Shown here in pieces: positions 28,050 to 37,241 of a stretch of 64,000 nucleotides of DNA. Source of the DNA: Polycladidibacter hongkongensis (GTDB lineage: Bacteria; Pseudomonadota; Alphaproteobacteria; Rhizobiales; Stappiaceae); NCBI RefSeq assembly GCF_001561995.1, contig NZ_LLWC01000009.1:62001-126000 (forward strand). The letters run 5' to 3'. The notes below the pieces were generated by a model that was not told where the DNA came from, made no database searches, and saw only the letters and a program-made list of their open reading frames with translations. Within the stretch, counting starts at the first letter, position 1, and each line of letters begins with the position of its first letter. The position numbers and the translations under genes are program-made.

Positions 28050-28904
28050 TTAGTTTTTACTTGGGCACTTTGTCGTTCCACCGCAGGTAACCGGCTCACC
28101 CTCTGCTTTCCAGAAACTAGCAGCGCGCAAGGAGTTGTGCGGTGGATAGGTAATTTGTTCAGAACCGTCGATAAACACGGTGTTGAAGGCCTTCATAAAT
28201 TCGCTCAAAGCCGCCATGTCAGCCTTGTTAAGCGCAGTTTCGCAGTATTTTTTCATGGTTTGGTCGCCCAATGTTTGAGTTACGCCCTGTAGCGTGTTCC
28301 AATAGGGCTTAAGATTTGCAATGGTCATGGCGTTTTCGTTTGGAGCAGCCTCTTGCTGTGGCAGAAATTTGCCACGATCGGTCAGTTGCCCCTTCGTGAT
28401 ATCGAGGCTGCCATCGGTTGCCAGAAACGAACATCCTTCAAAGCCCATGTAAAGTGTGTTGCTATTGTTGATCGTCTTTTCGAGTGATCGCAGCACACTG
28501 TTTTGTGTTCCAGCGTTGGTTCCCGCCGCTTCGCAAGACGTTACATAGATAAAGTCCATTTTGCTTGGATGGGCTTTTTTTAAGTATGAGGCGAACACTT
28601 CACCCGGCCAATCGCCCACTTTGTTTACAGCGCCATGCGCTATGACATAAACAAACGTCGCGTCATCAAACTTTGCCTGAGACTGGCTGTTGATGTTGGT
28701 AACGGTGCCACCTTCATCCATATAGTAGATCTCGTTGCTATCAACTGTCTTGCGCAACCACTCTGTTGTTAGCAGGTTGTTGGTATCTTGGCATACCGAC
28801 GGAGTGAGCAAGGTTGCATCTGCTGCAAGCGCGTTGGAGATAGGTAGCAGCAGTCCTAGGCTGAACATAAGTGTTGCGGTGAGGGGCTTTCTTTGGGGTT
28901 TCAT
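28050..28904 (-). CDS. Secreted protein with a C80/caspase-like His...Cys pattern
   Basis: Hypothetical protein of 284 residues with a Sec signal peptide (cleavage near ALA, residue 27), so periplasmic or secreted. Two strand-like hydrophobic blocks end in catalytic-type motifs: VYVIAHGAV with His90-Gly91, and FIYVTSCEAAG with Cys124, about 34 residues apart. This spacing and context (VFASYLKKAHP between them) resemble clan CD cysteine peptidases such as the C80 domain of MARTX toxins. The C-terminal half has further cysteines (C158, CETALN, CGGTTKCP) but no motif I recognise. It diverges from the photolyase gene. Peptidase activity is a hypothesis. Confidence 0.6.
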   Translation of the reverse strand: MKPQRKPLTATLMFSLGLLLPISNALAADATLLTPSVCQDTNNLLTTEWLRKTVDSNEIYYMDEGGTVTNINSQSQAKFDDATFVYVIAHGAVNKVGDWPGEVFASYLKKAHPSKMDFIYVTSCEAAGTNAGTQNSVLRSLEKTINNSNTLYMGFEGCSFLATDGSLDITKGQLTDRGKFLPQQEAAPNENAMTIANLKPYWNTLQGVTQTLGDQTMKKYCETALNKADMAALSEFMKAFNTVFIDGSEQITYPPHNSLRAASFWKAEGEPVTCGGTTKCPSKN

Positions 28905-29041
28905 GGCTTGTTTCCACTTTTTGTTTGGTCGAACGGGACAAACACAAAGACGGCCCTAACTAGCTAGTTGTGAGGGAGGTCTTTCGCCAATGGTTAAAGA
29001 GGTCCTTTAATGGTGCGATTATGTCAGAGGCAAAAGTGGTA

Positions 29042-30484
29042 ATGATTGATGCAATTATGTGGTTTCGTCAGGATCTGCGCGTCGCGGATAATCCGGCACT
29101 CAATGCTGCCTTGCAGCAGGGACGCGTTTTACCGATTTACATTCATGATACCGCTGCTGCGGGGGAACACGTAGTTTCCGGTGCGTCAGCTCTCTGGCTG
29201 CATCATGCCTTGGCAAGCCTAGAGCACACTTTGCAAGGGCATCTTCAATTCTTTAAGGGAGATGCGCTGCAGGTGCTTAACTGCCTTTGTGCCCGCCACA
29301 ATGTAAGACATGTTCACTGGAATAGATGTTATGAGCCTTGGCGGATTGATCAGGACACGCAAATCAAAGCAACGCTGATTGATAGCGGGGTAACTGTGCA
29401 AAGCCACAACGGTTCGTTACTGTGGGAGCCTTGGCAGGTGGCAAAGCCTGATGGCAAGCCATATCGCGTTTTCACGCCATTTTACCGCAAGGGGTGCAAG
29501 AGTGCTGCGCCGCCAAGGTCGCCTCTTTCATACCCGTACTTCAAAGCCGAGCATCAATTCGCCGCTAAGATGGATAATGCGAATACACTGCAAAGTTTAG
29601 AACTCACCCTAGGAAAAGAGTGGGAGACGGCCACAGCAAAAAATTGGAAGATTTCGGAAATAGGTGCCAGTGAACAGTTGGATACTTTTCTGGCTTCGGG
29701 GCTTGTCGATTACAAAACAGGGCGAAACATACCTGCAAGTGCTAATGTCTCGCGCCTTTCTCCTTATCTGCACCATGGCTTGATCTCACCGCACACGGTT
29801 TGGCACGCTGTTGGGCAACAGGCAGCAAGCGTGGATACGGAGCATTTTTTAAGCGAGCTGGGTTGGCGCGAGTTTTCCTACTATTTGCTGTTTCATTTTC
29901 CACGAATGACCAACCAGAATTTTCAGGCGAATTTTCAGGGCTTCACATGGGAGCAAGATAGTGAGTCTTTAGCTGCTTGGCAAAGGGGCAAGACCGGCAT
30001 TCCTATCGTCGACGCTGGCATGCGTGAGCTCTGGCAAACAGGCTATATGCACAATCGTGTTCGTATGGTTGTTGCCTCCTTCCTTACTAAAAACCTACGA
30101 CAGGATTGGCGCGATGGTGCCAAATGGTTTTGGCAGACATTGTTCGACGCCGACCTCGCCAACAATACGGCCAGTTGGCAATGGGTCGCGGGCTGTGGCG
30201 CAGATGCAGCACCGTATTTTCGCATCTTCAACCCAGTTACCCAAGGCGGAAAATTCGACAGTGCTGGAGTTTACACGAGAAGTCTGCTGCCCGAGCTGGC
30301 AGCTCTGCCTGACAAATACCTATTTGCCCCATGGCTTGCTCCGGCCCAGATCCTAAAAAAAGCCGGTATTGTTCTTGGCGAAACCTATCCCAATCCCATC
30401 GTCGATCTGAAGGCCTCGCGTGAAGCGGCCCTGCAAGCCTATGCAGTATTGAAGGCAAATATGGGCTTGAACGCAAGTGATTAA
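29042..30484 (+). CDS. phrB: Deoxyribodipyrimidine photolyase (class I CPD photolyase)
   Basis: Photolyase of about 480 residues. The N-terminal alpha/beta antenna domain starts with AIMWFRQDLRVADNPAL. The FAD domain has ELGWREFSYYLLFHFP, GKTGIPIVDAGMRELWQTGYMHNRVRM and the NNTASWQWVAGCGADAAPYFRIFNP region. It splits cyclobutane pyrimidine dimers using blue light. Starts at 28970 (open-frame limit), ATG 29021 or ATG 29042 are possible; I prefer 29042 because homologues begin just before MWFRQDL. A terminator follows. Confidence 0.93.
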   Translation: MIDAIMWFRQDLRVADNPALNAALQQGRVLPIYIHDTAAAGEHVVSGASALWLHHALASLEHTLQGHLQFFKGDALQVLNCLCARHNVRHVHWNRCYEPWRIDQDTQIKATLIDSGVTVQSHNGSLLWEPWQVAKPDGKPYRVFTPFYRKGCKSAAPPRSPLSYPYFKAEHQFAAKMDNANTLQSLELTLGKEWETATAKNWKISEIGASEQLDTFLASGLVDYKTGRNIPASANVSRLSPYLHHGLISPHTVWHAVGQQAASVDTEHFLSELGWREFSYYLLFHFPRMTNQNFQANFQGFTWEQDSESLAAWQRGKTGIPIVDAGMRELWQTGYMHNRVRMVVASFLTKNLRQDWRDGAKWFWQTLFDADLANNTASWQWVAGCGADAAPYFRIFNPVTQGGKFDSAGVYTRSLLPELAALPDKYLFAPWLAPAQILKKAGIVLGETYPNPIVDLKASREAALQAYAVLKANMGLNASD

Positions 30485-30551
30485 GTGAAACTACAGAATC
30501 GCTTTTGGTTTCAAATGAAGATAAACGCGGTTTATTGAAAGCGCATAAGGC

Positions 30552-30583
30552 GCACCTAATGCGCTTCTGATGGTGCTTTTTTT
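30552..30583 (+). terminator. Terminator of phrB
   Basis: GCACC (30552-30556) pairs with GGTGC (30572-30576), followed by seven T. The alternative hairpin AGCGCAT/ATGCGCT overlaps it. Confidence 0.6.
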
Positions 30584-30672
30584 AGATTTATAACAAGCAG
30601 AAACGCCAAAGACAAAAACCAAGTTTACGTAACAGATTGAGATAAAAGCTAAAAATCTAACGATTCCTCTAG

Positions 30673-30712
30673 GTTCATCTAAAGTTCAAATAACTGTCAT
30701 TGTTTTGTTTAT
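30673..30712 (+). promoter_or_regulatory. Pho-box-like array upstream of ugpB
   Basis: Four TGTCAT-like heptamers sit exactly 11 bases apart at 30673 (GTTCATC), 30684 (GTTCAAA), 30695 (TGTCATT) and 30706 (TGTTTAT). PhoB half-sites have this 11-base period and a CTGTCAT-like consensus. The position, about 120 bases ahead of ugpB, fits phosphate-starvation control of glycerol-3-phosphate uptake. The rest of the 30485-30830 gap holds the phrB terminator and AT-rich sequence. Confidence 0.65.
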
Positions 30713-30830
30713 TTGATCAGTGATACCGATTTGTAGCTGAGCGATTTATGGGGGGCGCCGTAGCGGCGATACATAAGTCGCGAGCAAGAAGACGCTTCAA
30801 GCTCTATTTAACTACTGGGGAATTTGGTAC

Positions 30831-32141
30831 ATGTCTTTCCGTTTTGCTGCCGCCGGTGCAGTTGCTCTTGCAACTCTGGCAACTTCAACAACTGTTTCTT
30901 TTGCCGCAACTGACATTGCATGGTGGCACGCTATGGGCGGCCGTCTTGGTGAAGTCGTTAACGAAATCTCCGCTAACTACAACGCCTCTCAAGACGTTTG
31001 TCGGCTTACCCCGGTCTTCAAAGGCACCTACGAAGAAACTTTGACCGCAGGCATCGCTGCATTCCGTGCTGGCGAACAGCCAAACATCCTACAGGTGTTT
31101 GATGCCGGTTCTGCGACCATCATCGGTGCCAAGGGCGCTGTTATTGCTGCCGAAGACCTTGTAAACGCTTCTGGCACCAAATTCGAAATTGAAGATTACA
31201 TCCCGGGTGTTCGCTACTTCTATGCGGATAGCGAAGGCAAGATGATCGGCATGCCGTTCAACTCCTCAACCCCGATACTCTACTACAACGAAGAGGCTCT
31301 GGCTAAAGCTGGCGTAGAAGCGCCAACCACTTGGGAAGAGTTCGAAGCGATTGCACCAAAGCTGAAGGCAGCAGGTTATGTACCGCTGTCTCAGTCGCAT
31401 AGCCCATGGATCTTCACCGAGAACTTTATGTCTCGCCACAACCTGCCATTTGCGACCAATAACAACGGTTACGATGGCGCCAAAGGCACCAAGATCCTCG
31501 TTAACAACGATGCGATCAAAATGCACTTCGGCAAAGTGAAAGAGTGGCTGGATAATGGCCTCTATGGCTTCTACGGCACCGGTTGGGCCGACAACCAAAA
31601 GCCATTCCAGGAAGGCAAAGTTGCGATGTGGCTTGGCTCTTCAGGTTCCTTCGGTGGCCTCTTGAAATCGACAGATTTCAAATTCTCTGCCAGCCAGCTG
31701 CCCTACTGGAAATCTGTTATTGATGAAGGCGCGCAAACCTTCATCGGTGGTGCGGCTCTCTTCGCAATGTCCGGTAAAGAAAAAGCGCAGAACGACTGTG
31801 TTGCCAACTTCTTCTCGTACCTGACATCTGCTGATGTTCAGTACACCTGGCACAAAGAAACTGGTTATGTGCCTGTAACCAATGCCGCTTACGAAACCGC
31901 GAAAAAAGATGGTCACTATGATCGCTTCCCGGCTGCCGAAGTTGGCATTCAGCAGTTGTCTCTGCCTGCACAAGACAACACCAAAGGCTACCGCATGGGC
32001 TTCTATGTTCAGGTGCGTGATGTGATGAACCGTGAGTACGGCAAAATCTTCTCTGGTGAAACCACTGTTGAAGACGCATTCAAGACCATCGAGGCAGAAG
32101 CCAACAAGTTGCTGGCTCGCTTTGAAAAAACCTCCGGCTAA
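30831..32141 (+). CDS. ugpB: sn-glycerol-3-phosphate ABC transporter, periplasmic binding protein UgpB
   Basis: Extracellular solute-binding protein family 1, 436 residues, with a signal peptide cleaved after VSFAA. Features shared with UgpB are IAWWHAMGGRLGEVVNEI near the N-terminus, the FNSSTPILYYNEEAL segment, and GYVPVTNAAYE in the C-terminal lobe. It captures sn-glycerol-3-phosphate or its diesters in the periplasm and passes them to UgpAE. The ATG follows GGGG. A hairpin separates it from ugpA. Confidence 0.92.
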   Translation: MSFRFAAAGAVALATLATSTTVSFAATDIAWWHAMGGRLGEVVNEISANYNASQDVCRLTPVFKGTYEETLTAGIAAFRAGEQPNILQVFDAGSATIIGAKGAVIAAEDLVNASGTKFEIEDYIPGVRYFYADSEGKMIGMPFNSSTPILYYNEEALAKAGVEAPTTWEEFEAIAPKLKAAGYVPLSQSHSPWIFTENFMSRHNLPFATNNNGYDGAKGTKILVNNDAIKMHFGKVKEWLDNGLYGFYGTGWADNQKPFQEGKVAMWLGSSGSFGGLLKSTDFKFSASQLPYWKSVIDEGAQTFIGGAALFAMSGKEKAQNDCVANFFSYLTSADVQYTWHKETGYVPVTNAAYETAKKDGHYDRFPAAEVGIQQLSLPAQDNTKGYRMGFYVQVRDVMNREYGKIFSGETTVEDAFKTIEAEANKLLARFEKTSG

Positions 32142-32169
32142 GCCAGAGGCACTTGCCAAATAATCATAG

Positions 32170-32199
32170 CCGAAGGCGCCTTGTTTGAGGTGCCTTCGG
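32170..32199 (+). terminator. Intercistronic hairpin ugpB-ugpA
   Basis: CCGAAGGCGCC and GGTGCCTTCGG form an 11-bp stem (one G-U) with an 8-base loop, followed by a weak T tract. Likely a partial terminator or stabiliser that raises UgpB over the permease subunits. Confidence 0.65.
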
Positions 32200-32280
32200 T
32201 TTGCTGTTTACCCGTCCGCTGCATAACCAAGGTTGATTGCAGCTGAAAGAGCGTAAGCACCAACCGCGCAAGGAATAGGA

Positions 32281-33162
32281 ATGAAACGCGTCCAGTTTTC
32301 ACACCCGCTGCTGCCCTACATGTTGCTGCTGCCACAGCTCGCCATTGTAGCCGTTTTCTTCTTGTGGCCCGCAGGCGAGGCTATTCGTGCCTCGTTTTAC
32401 CTAGAAGACCCCTTTGGTTTCGGCTCCACGTTTGTCGGCCTTGAGAATTTCTCCGACATCCTGACCAACGCTGAATACATGCGCACCGCGTGGTTTACTC
32501 TGTTCTACACGGTGATTGTTGCGTTCTTCTCGCTTTCCATCGCCTTGTTATTGGCCGTTAAAGCGGATGCCGTTATTCATGGGTCGGCCACCTATCGCAC
32601 ATTGCTAATGTGGGTCTATGCCATCGCTCCGCCAGTGGCTGGCCTTGTCGGTATCATGTTGTTTGATCTGCATGTCGGCCCAATGAGAGACTTCCTTGCC
32701 CACTTCGGCTGGGATATGAAAGTGGGTGTAAACTACTGGGATACGGCGTTCGTAATGGCGATCATCGCAGTTTGGAAGCAGATACCGGTCAATTTCATTT
32801 TCTTCCTCTCCGGCTTGCAGGGCGTGCCCAAATCTATTCAAGAAGCAGCGGCAATCGATTGTCGCTCGGGAACCCGACGCTTCTGGTCTGTTACCTTTCC
32901 ATTGCTAGCGCCCACAGGCTTCTTCCTGCTGATAATCAATATCACCTACGCTTTGTTCGATACATTCGGCATTATTGATATCGTGCTCAAAGGTGAGCCG
33001 GGCAATAACCCCATAACCTTGGTCTACAAGGTGTATGTGGATGGTTTCCGAGGCAACGATCTTGGGGGCTCCTCCGCCCAATCCGTCATACTGATGGTGT
33101 TGGTCTTCGCGCTAACGATTGTGCAATTCCGTATGATCGAACGCCGTGTGCACTACTCGTGA
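32281..33162 (+). CDS. ugpA: Glycerol-3-phosphate ABC transporter permease UgpA
   Basis: Binding-protein-dependent permease of 293 residues, six hydrophobic helices (first LLPQLAIVAVFFLWPAGEAI). The EAA loop reads EAAAIDCRSGTRRFWSVTFP, with Cys-Arg-Ser replacing the usual DGA that follows, and contacts the UgpC ATPase. It pairs with UgpE, whose gene starts 7 bases later. Confidence 0.93.
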   Translation: MKRVQFSHPLLPYMLLLPQLAIVAVFFLWPAGEAIRASFYLEDPFGFGSTFVGLENFSDILTNAEYMRTAWFTLFYTVIVAFFSLSIALLLAVKADAVIHGSATYRTLLMWVYAIAPPVAGLVGIMLFDLHVGPMRDFLAHFGWDMKVGVNYWDTAFVMAIIAVWKQIPVNFIFFLSGLQGVPKSIQEAAAIDCRSGTRRFWSVTFPLLAPTGFFLLIINITYALFDTFGIIDIVLKGEPGNNPITLVYKVYVDGFRGNDLGGSSAQSVILMVLVFALTIVQFRMIERRVHYS

Positions 33163-33169
33163 GGATGCT

Positions 33170-34012
33170 ATGAAATCGATCAAATTACTCGACCACGTCA
33201 TCCTCATCCTTGGTGCCCTGTTCATGTTGGTGCCAGTCGGCTTCGCGTTTTTTACCTCGACCCATGATGCAATCTCGGTCTATCAAAATGGTTTGCAGTT
33301 TACCCCGGGCGGACACTTTGTTGATACGTACACCGCTGTCCTGACAGAAGCAGGGGGCTTCACAAAAGAAGTCACCGGCCTCACCATGGCTTGGAATTCG
33401 CTGGTGCTTGGGCTTGGCTTTGCAATAGGCAAGATCATCATCTCCATGCTGGCGGCCTACGCCATCGTTTACTTCCGCTTGCCGCTTGGGACGTTCATCT
33501 TCTGGATCATCTTCTCTACTTTGCTACTGCCATTGGAAGTGCGCATTTTGCCAAGCTACGAAATCGTTCAGGGGCTGGGCATGATGAATTCCTATTCAGG
33601 CCTCATCATCCCGCTCATCGCGTCGGCGACGGGTACTTTCTACTTCCGCCAGTTCTTCAAATCGGTTCCTGATGAACTCGTGGAAGCCGCGCGGATTGAT
33701 GGCGCCGGGCCAATCAAGTTCTTCATCGACATATTGGTTCCCCTTTCAAAAACGATGGTCGCAGCCATCTTTATCATCATGTTTGTTTACGGCTGGAACC
33801 AGTATCTCTGGCCAACCTTGATCACCACAGATGAGGGGTACTTCACGTTGGTGCGTGGGATGAAGCAGATCCTGCAGGTGTGGATTGGCGCGCAAATCCC
33901 GGACACAAACCAAGCCATGGCGCTGGCCATTCTGGCAATGCTGCCACCGGTGATTATCGTGGTGATTTTCCAGTCTTGGTTCGTTAAGGGCCTCGTAGAA
34001 AGCGAAAAGTGA
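33170..34012 (+). CDS. ugpE: Glycerol-3-phosphate ABC transporter permease UgpE
   Basis: Second six-helix permease, 280 residues, with the EAA loop ELVEAARIDGAGPIKFFIDI. Start ATG 33170 follows a GAGG site at good spacing; the upstream alternative begins inside ugpA. Its gene ends 9 bases before ugpC, so the four genes form a single operon. Confidence 0.94.
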   Translation: MKSIKLLDHVILILGALFMLVPVGFAFFTSTHDAISVYQNGLQFTPGGHFVDTYTAVLTEAGGFTKEVTGLTMAWNSLVLGLGFAIGKIIISMLAAYAIVYFRLPLGTFIFWIIFSTLLLPLEVRILPSYEIVQGLGMMNSYSGLIIPLIASATGTFYFRQFFKSVPDELVEAARIDGAGPIKFFIDILVPLSKTMVAAIFIIMFVYGWNQYLWPTLITTDEGYFTLVRGMKQILQVWIGAQIPDTNQAMALAILAMLPPVIIVVIFQSWFVKGLVESEK

Positions 34013-34021
34013 GTTGTAACA

Positions 34022-35125
34022 ATGGCAAAAATTAAATTAGACGACATTCGCAAAGTCTACGCAGGCGGTGTTGAGGCGGTAAAAGGTGTCTCCATCGATA
34101 TTGAAGATGGTGAGTTTATCGTGCTTGTGGGGCCCTCCGGCTGCGGCAAGTCTACCTTGCTGCGCATGGTGGCAGGCCTTGAGGCAATCACCTCCGGAAC
34201 GGCGCAGATCGGCGCGCGTACTGTGAATGATGTCGAACCGGCTGACCGTGACATCGCCATGGTGTTCCAAAACTATGCGCTCTATCCGCATATGAGCGTT
34301 TACAACAACATGGCCTACGGATTGAAAAACCGGGGTACGGCCAAGGCGGAGATTGAAAGCCGCGTACGCGAGGCCGCGCGTATCCTGGAGATCGAAGATT
34401 ATCTGGATCGAAAGCCACGGGCTTTGTCCGGCGGGCAGCGGCAACGTGTTGCGATGGGACGGGCGATTGTGCGCGATCCGGCAGCGTTCCTTTTTGATGA
34501 ACCACTCTCAAATCTTGATGCCAAGTTGCGCGTGCAGATGCGTATTGAAATCAAGAAACTGCAGAAATCACTTGGTACTACCAGTATCTATGTAACGCAC
34601 GATCAGCTGGAGGCCATGACATTGGCCGACCGTCTTGTCGTGCTCAATGGTGGTCAGGTGGAGCAGATCGGTGCCCCTATTGATGTCTACGAGAAACCGG
34701 CCTCAACTTTTGTGGCCAGCTTTATCGGCTCTCCTGCCATGAACCTGCTTGCGTTGCAAAAGCAAGGCCAGTCTTGGCAACTCCAAGAAGGTGAGGGGCT
34801 GGAGATAGAGCTGGACGTAGCTGCTGAGGAAATAACACTTGGCGTTCGCCCGGAAGATCTGCACATAATACCACAGGGGCAAACTTCCCACGGTGTGCTG
34901 ACAGCGCACCTCATTGTCAGTGCTGTTGAGCCTGTTGGGGCCGAAAGCTATGTTCATGGCACATTGGGAAATGGCGGGCCGGAAGTTATCTTGCGCGCGC
35001 CGGGCAAAGCCCAATTCGCGATCGGCTCAAAGCTGGATGTCACCGCAACCCCTGACAAGCTCCATTTGTTTGATGGCAACACGGGCAAGAGAATGGAGAT
35101 TACACCAATGAGGGTTGTTGCTTAG
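34022..35125 (+). CDS. ugpC: Glycerol-3-phosphate ABC transporter ATP-binding protein UgpC
   Basis: MalK-type ATPase of 367 residues: Walker [11 protein letters not shown]-loop [19 protein letters not shown], signature LSGGQRQR, Walker [11 protein letters not shown], and the H-loop TH in YVTHDQ. The C-terminal TOBE/OB domain (about 235-367) is where MalK-family proteins take regulatory input. It powers UgpBAE import, which supplies phosphate and carbon under starvation. Possible termination by CGCGGG/CCCGCG at 35141-35161 lacks a clear T tract. Confidence 0.93.
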   Translation: MAKIKLDDIRKVYAGGVEAVKGVSIDIEDGEFIVLVGPSGCGKSTLLRMVAGLEAITSGTAQIGARTVNDVEPADRDIAMVFQNYALYPHMSVYNNMAYGLKNRGTAKAEIESRVREAARILEIEDYLDRKPRALSGGQRQRVAMGRAIVRDPAAFLFDEPLSNLDAKLRVQMRIEIKKLQKSLGTTSIYVTHDQLEAMTLADRLVVLNGGQVEQIGAPIDVYEKPASTFVASFIGSPAMNLLALQKQGQSWQLQEGEGLEIELDVAAEEITLGVRPEDLHIIPQGQTSHGVLTAHLIVSAVEPVGAESYVHGTLGNGGPEVILRAPGKAQFAIGSKLDVTATPDKLHLFDGNTGKRMEITPMRVVA

Positions 35126-35291
35126 CGGCCTGAGCTGGGGCGCGGGTGCTCAATGCCCGCGTCAATTTGCTATCTTTACAGCCCCTGAGTTTCTAATAGA
35201 GTGGTCGTCAAGATTTAACAGCCAGCAGACGCAACCGTACGATAGGTGTCACGTTTAGCCAGCCATTTGCAAATTGGCTTGAGTAAAACGT

Positions 35292-36635
35292 GTGCTGCAA
35301 CTTGAAGAATTTTATGCCTCCACAGACGGCAACCCTCTCACAGATGCTTTTGATAAACGCATAGGCCATATGCCCGGCGCCTCTGCCTTGCCGGTTCCGC
35401 AAGAGCACATGAGAATACGCTGGAAAGCGCTAACACAAAAAGAGCGTATAGGCCCATCTGTGATGTACCTACACGTGCCTTTTTGCGCAAACCACTGCCT
35501 CTTTTGTGGCTTTTACATCAATAAATGGGATCGCACCTTATCTAAAACCTATACGGACGCACTAATTAGTGAATTGCGGTTGGAGGCAGATGGCAAACAC
35601 GCACAATCTGCACCTATAAACGCTGTATATTTTGGTGGTGGTACGCCAACTGCGCTTGAAGCTGACGATCTTGCAAGAATAATCCGTGAGATTCGGGGCC
35701 TCTACCCTTTGGCACCTGATTGTGAAATCACCATTGAAGGGCGTATCTACCATTTTGATGAGGAAAAAATCACAGCTTGCTTGGAAGCTGGCGCCAATAG
35801 ATTTTCAATTGGCGTGCAATCATTTGATGACAAAACACGTCGCCGAATGGGTCGGAAAGTATCTGGTGAACGCGCTGTCGAGTTTTTTCATCAATTAACT
35901 AGCCGGAACCAGGCGGCAGTGGTTTGCGATTTAATGCTTGGCCTGCCTTACCAAGACGATCAGATCTGGCGGCGCGATTTGGAAACAGTCGCATCTCTTG
36001 AGCTTGACGGTGTTGATCTCTATGCCCTCTCTGTGTTTCCGGGAACGCCGCTCGACCTTGCGGTGAAGAAAGGTGCATGTGAAAGCGCTGCTGATCTACC
36101 GCGTCAAGCGGCAATGTATGGTGAAGGCTGGAAAACGCTGCGTGAACTGGGCTGGAGGCAGCTGAGTAGCAGCCATTGGGGGGCCTCTACGCGTGAGCGT
36201 AACCTCTACAACAGACTGATAAAGTCTGGCGCACACACATTAGCATTTGGATCAGGTGCAGGCGGAACATTAAACGGGCAATCCTATTCGCTCGACCGCA
36301 ACTTGAAGACCTACTACGAAAAACTGGCAGATGGACAAAAGCCAATGGCCCGGCTCACAGAAGTCAACAAATTTGCACCAGTCAATAACGCCATCGCAGC
36401 GGCAATTGAGCGCATGCGTGTTGATCTAGCCAAAATTGAAGAAAGCCACCCAGCAGGGGATGGTTATTCTAAATACATACAACCCTTGCTTGATAACTGG
36501 CGGCAAGTCGGCCTAATAACCAGCAACAATCAGGCAGAGCTAACCATGGCAGGTTGTTTTTGGCATAGCACCTTGCTGATGGCTATGAAAACTGCATTTC
36601 GCAGCTATCTAGCAAAACAGGCGATTGCCGTTTGA
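35292..36635 (+). CDS. hutW: Anaerobic heme-degrading radical SAM protein ChuW/HutW
   Basis: Radical SAM enzyme of 447 residues with CANHCLFC (Cys65, Cys69, Cys72; CX3CX2C) and the HemN-like segments YFGGGTPT and RFSIGVQSFDD. The length and the adjacent hutX identify the ChuW/HutW branch rather than coproporphyrinogen dehydrogenase; ChuW opens the heme ring by radical methyl transfer without oxygen, releasing iron. The start is taken as GTG 35292, with weak ribosome-site support; ATG at codon 27 (GHMPG) is an alternative. No heme receptor or transporter is in the window. Confidence 0.86.
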   Translation: MLQLEEFYASTDGNPLTDAFDKRIGHMPGASALPVPQEHMRIRWKALTQKERIGPSVMYLHVPFCANHCLFCGFYINKWDRTLSKTYTDALISELRLEADGKHAQSAPINAVYFGGGTPTALEADDLARIIREIRGLYPLAPDCEITIEGRIYHFDEEKITACLEAGANRFSIGVQSFDDKTRRRMGRKVSGERAVEFFHQLTSRNQAAVVCDLMLGLPYQDDQIWRRDLETVASLELDGVDLYALSVFPGTPLDLAVKKGACESAADLPRQAAMYGEGWKTLRELGWRQLSSSHWGASTRERNLYNRLIKSGAHTLAFGSGAGGTLNGQSYSLDRNLKTYYEKLADGQKPMARLTEVNKFAPVNNAIAAAIERMRVDLAKIEESHPAGDGYSKYIQPLLDNWRQVGLITSNNQAELTMAGCFWHSTLLMAMKTAFRSYLAKQAIAV

Positions 36636-36660
36636 GTCTGCATTAACCAAAGGACGGAAT

Positions 36661-37173
36661 ATGAGTGAAAAATCCTCAAAACTGAAAGAAATACTTGCTG
36701 AGAAACCAGATGCTTTTCTTGAAACACTCGCTGAGGAACATCAAGCCAGTATGCGGGATGTGTTGCACTGCCTACCAAGCGGCCTATACCGCGCAGCCAA
36801 AGGTGAGCATTTTTTAGAGTTGATGCAAGAGCTGCCCAGCTGGGGGACAATGCGGATTATTTGCTCAACGCCTGATATGATCTACGAAGTGGCGACGTCG
36901 TTTCCAGAGGGTAGTACCGCACGCGGCTTCTACAACCTAAAGAGCACAAACGGGTTTAGTGGGCATATAAAAGCGGACGCATGTGCAGAAATCGGTCTGC
37001 TGCGACGCCAGTTCTTTGGCAAAGAGACGGCATGTTTGATGCTGCTTAACACCAAAGGTGATTGCTACCTCAAAATCTTCATTGGTCGTGAAGAAGACGG
37101 CAGTCTTAAACAGGATCAGTTAGAAAAATTTGAAGGTCTTGCAGAACGCTTTGCGGCCCTCTCTCCACAGTAA
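36661..37173 (+). CDS. hutX: Heme utilization cytosolic carrier HutX
   Basis: HutX/ChuX-family protein of 170 residues (SKLKEILAEKPDAFLETLAEE at the N-terminus, GTMRIICSTPDMIYEV and FYNLKSTNGFSGHI further on). It binds heme in the cytosol and passes it to the degrading enzyme. ATG 36661 was chosen: an AAGGACGG site precedes it, and the longer frame overlaps the hutW stop. It lies 25 bases after hutW, so both are co-transcribed. Confidence 0.88.
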   Translation: MSEKSSKLKEILAEKPDAFLETLAEEHQASMRDVLHCLPSGLYRAAKGEHFLELMQELPSWGTMRIICSTPDMIYEVATSFPEGSTARGFYNLKSTNGFSGHIKADACAEIGLLRRQFFGKETACLMLLNTKGDCYLKIFIGREEDGSLKQDQLEKFEGLAERFAALSPQ

Positions 37174-37206
37174 TAATGCGAAGCTGGGCGCATCATCTGT
37201 GCCCAG

Positions 37207-37235
37207 CTTGAAACCGGCGCGGATAATCGCCATAT
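37207..37235 (+). promoter_or_regulatory. Sigma-32 (RpoH) promoter of hsp20
   Basis: CTTGAAA at 37207-37213 and GCCATAT at 37229-37235 with a 15-base spacer match the RpoH consensus CTTGAAA-N(12-15)-CCCATNT at 13 of 14 positions (counting N). Transcription would begin near 37242, giving a leader of about 76 bases. Confidence 0.8.
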
Positions 37236-37241
37236 TCTGGA

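Noticed and set aside
28050-30484. Defence or toxin module made of the C80-like protein and photolyase
   Set aside because: The photolyase is an ordinary CPD enzyme and the genes are divergent; no immunity or secretion partner is near.
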